A stretch of 64,000 bases of DNA from contig NZ_CP172882.1 of the NCBI RefSeq assembly GCF_050529585.1, positions 1,240,001 through 1,304,000 on the forward strand. Direction: 5' to 3'. The notes under the pieces were generated by a model. It saw only the letters and a program-made list of their open reading frames with translations, had not been told where the DNA came from and searched no databases. Position 1 is the stretch's first letter. Each line of letters begins with the position of its first letter. The stretch comes from Enterococcus_D sp050529585. GTDB lineage: Bacteria; Bacillota; Bacilli; Lactobacillales; Enterococcaceae. The translations under genes were made by a program, and so were the position numbers. Shown here piece after piece: positions 61,592 through 64,000 of the stretch.

Positions 61592-62515
61592 ATGAAAACA
61601 GCTTTTCTATTTAGCGGACAAGGTGCCCAATACCAAGGTATGGGGAAAGAGTTGTATCAACAAGAAGCGATTGTTCGACAAACTTTTGATGAAGCCAGTG
61701 ATGTGCTTGGCTACGATGTGGCCGCATTATGCTTTGAAGAAAATGACCGTTTAAATCAAACTGAATATACGCAACCGGCCATTTTGACAGTCAGTGTTGG
61801 CTTTTGGCGGGTATTAGATGAAAAAGGGATCCACGCCGATGCCATGGCTGGTCTTAGTTTGGGTGAGTATACAGCGTTGGTCGCAAGTCGCGCAGTGACG
61901 TTTGCCGATGCGGTGGCATTGGTGCAAAAACGTGGGAAGTTTATGACAGAAGCTGCCCCTGCTGGTACCGGTAAAATGGTAGCAGTGATGAACACACCAG
62001 CTGAAACCATTGAAGCTATCTGTAAAGAAGCGTCAAGTGTCGGTATCGTCTCGCCGGCCAATTACAATACGCCGCAACAAATCGTCATCGGCGGAGAAGC
62101 ACAGGCTGTCGACCAGGCAGTTGCATTATTACAAGCTGCAGGCAGCAAAAGAATGATTCCGTTGAATGTTAGCGGGCCATTCCACACGGCATTGTTGGAA
62201 CCAGCTGCCGATGCATTGGCCATTGAGTTGACGAATGTTGGTTTTGATCAACCACAAGTGCCTGTCATCAGCAATACCACAGCAGAACCGATGGCTTATG
62301 AAGCAATCAAAGATCTATTGACTAGACAGGTCAAATCACCCGTTCGATTCTACGAAAGTATCGCTACTTTGAAAGAAATGGGGATTGAACGAGTAGTTGA
62401 AATTGGACCTGGGAAAGTCTTGAGTGGTTTTATGAAAAAAATCGATAAAAATATCCAAACATTGCGTGTCGAAGACAGTCAAACCCTTGCAGATACGCTT
62501 GAAGCACTCAAATAG
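61592..62515 (+). CDS. fabD: Malonyl-CoA:ACP transacylase
   Basis: A 307-residue transferase that loads malonyl onto ACP. FLFSGQGAQYQGMG at the start, active Ser89 in GLSLGEY and His in GPFHTALL. The residue before the serine motif is Leu rather than the more common His (GHSLG), as in several lactic acid bacteria. AAAGGAG lies before the ATG at 61592; the frame from 61550 has no such site. Followed by fabG after nine bases. Confidence 0.96.
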   Translation: MKTAFLFSGQGAQYQGMGKELYQQEAIVRQTFDEASDVLGYDVAALCFEENDRLNQTEYTQPAILTVSVGFWRVLDEKGIHADAMAGLSLGEYTALVASRAVTFADAVALVQKRGKFMTEAAPAGTGKMVAVMNTPAETIEAICKEASSVGIVSPANYNTPQQIVIGGEAQAVDQAVALLQAAGSKRMIPLNVSGPFHTALLEPAADALAIELTNVGFDQPQVPVISNTTAEPMAYEAIKDLLTRQVKSPVRFYESIATLKEMGIERVVEIGPGKVLSGFMKKIDKNIQTLRVEDSQTLADTLEALK

Positions 62516-62524
62516 GAGGTATAT

Positions 62525-63262
62525 ATGGATTTACATAACAAAAATGTATTTGTAACGGGAAGCTCTCGAGGGATTGGCTATACGATAGCTGAAGCTTTTG
62601 CCAAAGAAGGCGCCAATATTATTTTGAATGGACGTAAAGAGATTCCTCAAGCGCTGATTGATGGAATCACACAATATGGTGTGAAATGTGCCGCAATCAA
62701 TGGGGATATCGCGGATTTTGATCAAGCAGCACAAATGCTCGCTGATGCAGAAGCCGCCATTGGCCCAATTCATATCTTGGTCAACAATGCAGGCATCACC
62801 AATGATAAATTATTGTTGCGTATGAAACCTGAGGATTTTGATGCGGTGATCAAAATCAATTTGACGGGCACTTTTAACATGACACAGCACGCGATCAAGA
62901 AAATGATGAAGCTGCGAGAAGGCCGCATCATCAACTTGACCAGCGTTGTTGGTTTGACAGGCAATATCGGTCAAGCAAATTATGCCGCAAGTAAAGCTGG
63001 CGTCATTGGTTTTACAAAGTCTGCGGCAAGAGAAGGTGCTGCCAGAGGCATCACAGTCAATGCGATCGCCCCAGGATTTATTGAAACAGAAATGACAGCA
63101 GTATTATCAGATAAAGTCAAAGAACAATCGATTGCCGCAATTCCGTTGCAACGTTTTGGGACAACGGAAGATGTAGCAAATACAGCAGTATTTTTAGCCA
63201 AAAGCCCCTATATCACAGGCCAAGTTTTAAGCGTGGATGGCGGCATGGCAATGCAAGGCTAG
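62525..63262 (+). CDS. fabG: 3-oxoacyl-ACP reductase
   Basis: A 245-residue short-chain dehydrogenase. NADPH-binding TGSSRGIG, NNAGIT, and the catalytic Ser140, Tyr153 and Lys157 (YAASK) are present. It reduces beta-ketoacyl-ACP. TAGGAGG overlaps the fabD stop. Confidence 0.97.
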   Translation: MDLHNKNVFVTGSSRGIGYTIAEAFAKEGANIILNGRKEIPQALIDGITQYGVKCAAINGDIADFDQAAQMLADAEAAIGPIHILVNNAGITNDKLLLRMKPEDFDAVIKINLTGTFNMTQHAIKKMMKLREGRIINLTSVVGLTGNIGQANYAASKAGVIGFTKSAAREGAARGITVNAIAPGFIETEMTAVLSDKVKEQSIAAIPLQRFGTTEDVANTAVFLAKSPYITGQVLSVDGGMAMQG

Positions 63263-63274
63263 GAGGAGAATAAT

Positions 63275-64000
63275 ATGAGTCGAGTAGTCATTACAGGTTA
63301 TGGGGTCACATCGCCAATTGGGAATGATCCAGAAACTTTTTTAGCAAGTTTACAAAATGGAACCAATGGGATCGGACCTATCACGAAATTTGATGCAGAA
63401 GCGACAGGCATCACATTGGCTGGTGAAGTCAAAGATTTCCCACTAGAAAAATATTTTGTCAAAAAAGATACGAAGCGGATGGATCTTTTCTCGATTTACG
63501 GTATTTATGCAGCGTTGGAAGCGATGAATATGGCCCACTTAGATGTCGAAGCAATTGATGCCGATCGTTTTGGTGTGATGGTCGGTTCAGGTATCGGTGG
63601 TTTGCCAACGATCCAAGACCAAGTGATCCGAATGCATGACAAAGGGGCTAACCGCGTTTCGCCAATGTTCGTACCCATGTCGATCGTTAATATGGTTGCT
63701 GGGAATATCGCATTGCGTGTAGGAGCTAAGGGTATTTGTACCACAACAGTTTCTGCTTGTGCTTCTGGAACTCATTCGATCGGTGAAGCTTTCCGTAATA
63801 TCAAACATGGCTATGCAGATGTCATGATTGCTGGTGGTTCCGAAGCAACGATTTGTGAAATCGGCATCGCTGGTTTTGCGTCATTGACAGCTTTGACTAC
63901 TGAAACAGATCCAAATAAAGCTTCCGTGCCATTTGACAAAGACCGTAGTGGTTTTGTAATGGGTGAAGGTGCAGGGGTCTTTATTCTTGAATCATTGGAA
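63275..64000 (+). CDS. fabF: Beta-ketoacyl-ACP synthase II (3' partial)
   Basis: The first 242 codons of a KAS II-type condensing enzyme, cut by the window end. The nucleophile is Cys162 in TVSACASGTHSIG; VVITGYGVTSPIGN at the start and MVGSGIGG are family marks. The two catalytic histidines lie beyond the window. AGGAGG lies before the ATG at 63275. Could act as FabF or a FabB-like enzyme, as enterococcal paralogues do. Confidence 0.95.
   Translation, partial: MSRVVITGYGVTSPIGNDPETFLASLQNGTNGIGPITKFDAEATGITLAGEVKDFPLEKYFVKKDTKRMDLFSIYGIYAALEAMNMAHLDVEAIDADRFGVMVGSGIGGLPTIQDQVIRMHDKGANRVSPMFVPMSIVNMVAGNIALRVGAKGICTTTVSACASGTHSIGEAFRNIKHGYADVMIAGGSEATICEIGIAGFASLTALTTETDPNKASVPFDKDRSGFVMGEGAGVFILESLE

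Overview
The window looks like a chromosomal stretch of a low-GC lactic acid bacterium, almost certainly an Enterococcus or a very close relative. Evidence: strong AGGAGG ribosome binding sites with frequent TTG/GTG starts, a glycine T-box before glyQS, FabT boxes before a fabT-fabH-acpP-fabD-fabG-fabF cluster, a CtsR box before clpE, ptsHI, a DUF1827 gene and a bgsA-bgsB type glycolipid pair. The species cannot be fixed from sequence alone. I saw no rRNA, tRNA, insertion sequence, prophage or CRISPR array; nearly everything is dense core genome with short gaps and clear intrinsic terminators.

Layout. 1-2520: end of a beta-glucoside operon (GH4 then GH1 6-phospho-beta-glucosidases). 2691-8078: stress and general metabolism (glutathione peroxidase, MATE pump, thioredoxin reductase, phosphohexomutase, a CzrA-like metal sensor). 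8195-11363: threonine operon hom-thrC-thrB. 11450-19703: housekeeping block with a PPDK-regulatory-type kinase/phosphorylase, zur, then rpsU-yqeY-phoH-pgpH-ybeY-dgkA-era-recO. 19697-24382: AraC-type regulator divergent from paired GH42/GH35 beta-galactosidases. 24399-27935: glycine T-box, a small unknown ORF, glyQ and glyS. 28151-35439: a compact histidine operon, with hisZ and hisG joined in one reading frame, followed by hisD-C-B-H-A-F-IE. 35514-44029: rRNA methyltransferase, recX, mutY, DUF402 phosphatase, amidase, GNAT, AI-2E-family transporter, CNNM/CBS protein. 44256-47483: lipoate-protein ligase in an apparent operon with an NlpA/MetQ-type ABC importer. 47658-54645: prfC, DUF1827, clpE, a small ORF and ptsHI. 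54877-58417: two glycolipid glycosyltransferases, a beta-hydroxyacid dehydrogenase and a YkuJ-type protein. 58502-64000: UvrC-like GIY-YIG protein and the FabT-controlled fatty acid synthesis cluster, cut off inside fabF.

How the parts work together. The two biosynthetic operons (Thr, His) are tightly packed with ATGA/TAATG overlaps, implying translational coupling. The most unusual items are the in-frame HisZ-HisG fusion (28151-29719), the lipoate ligase plus NIL-less MetNIQ-like importer (44256-47483), the 79-codon ORF between the glycine T-box and glyQ, the lack of fabK between acpP and fabD, and a FabT box placed beside the promoter of the GIY-YIG gene. All functional statements rest on motif recognition by eye, without database searches.
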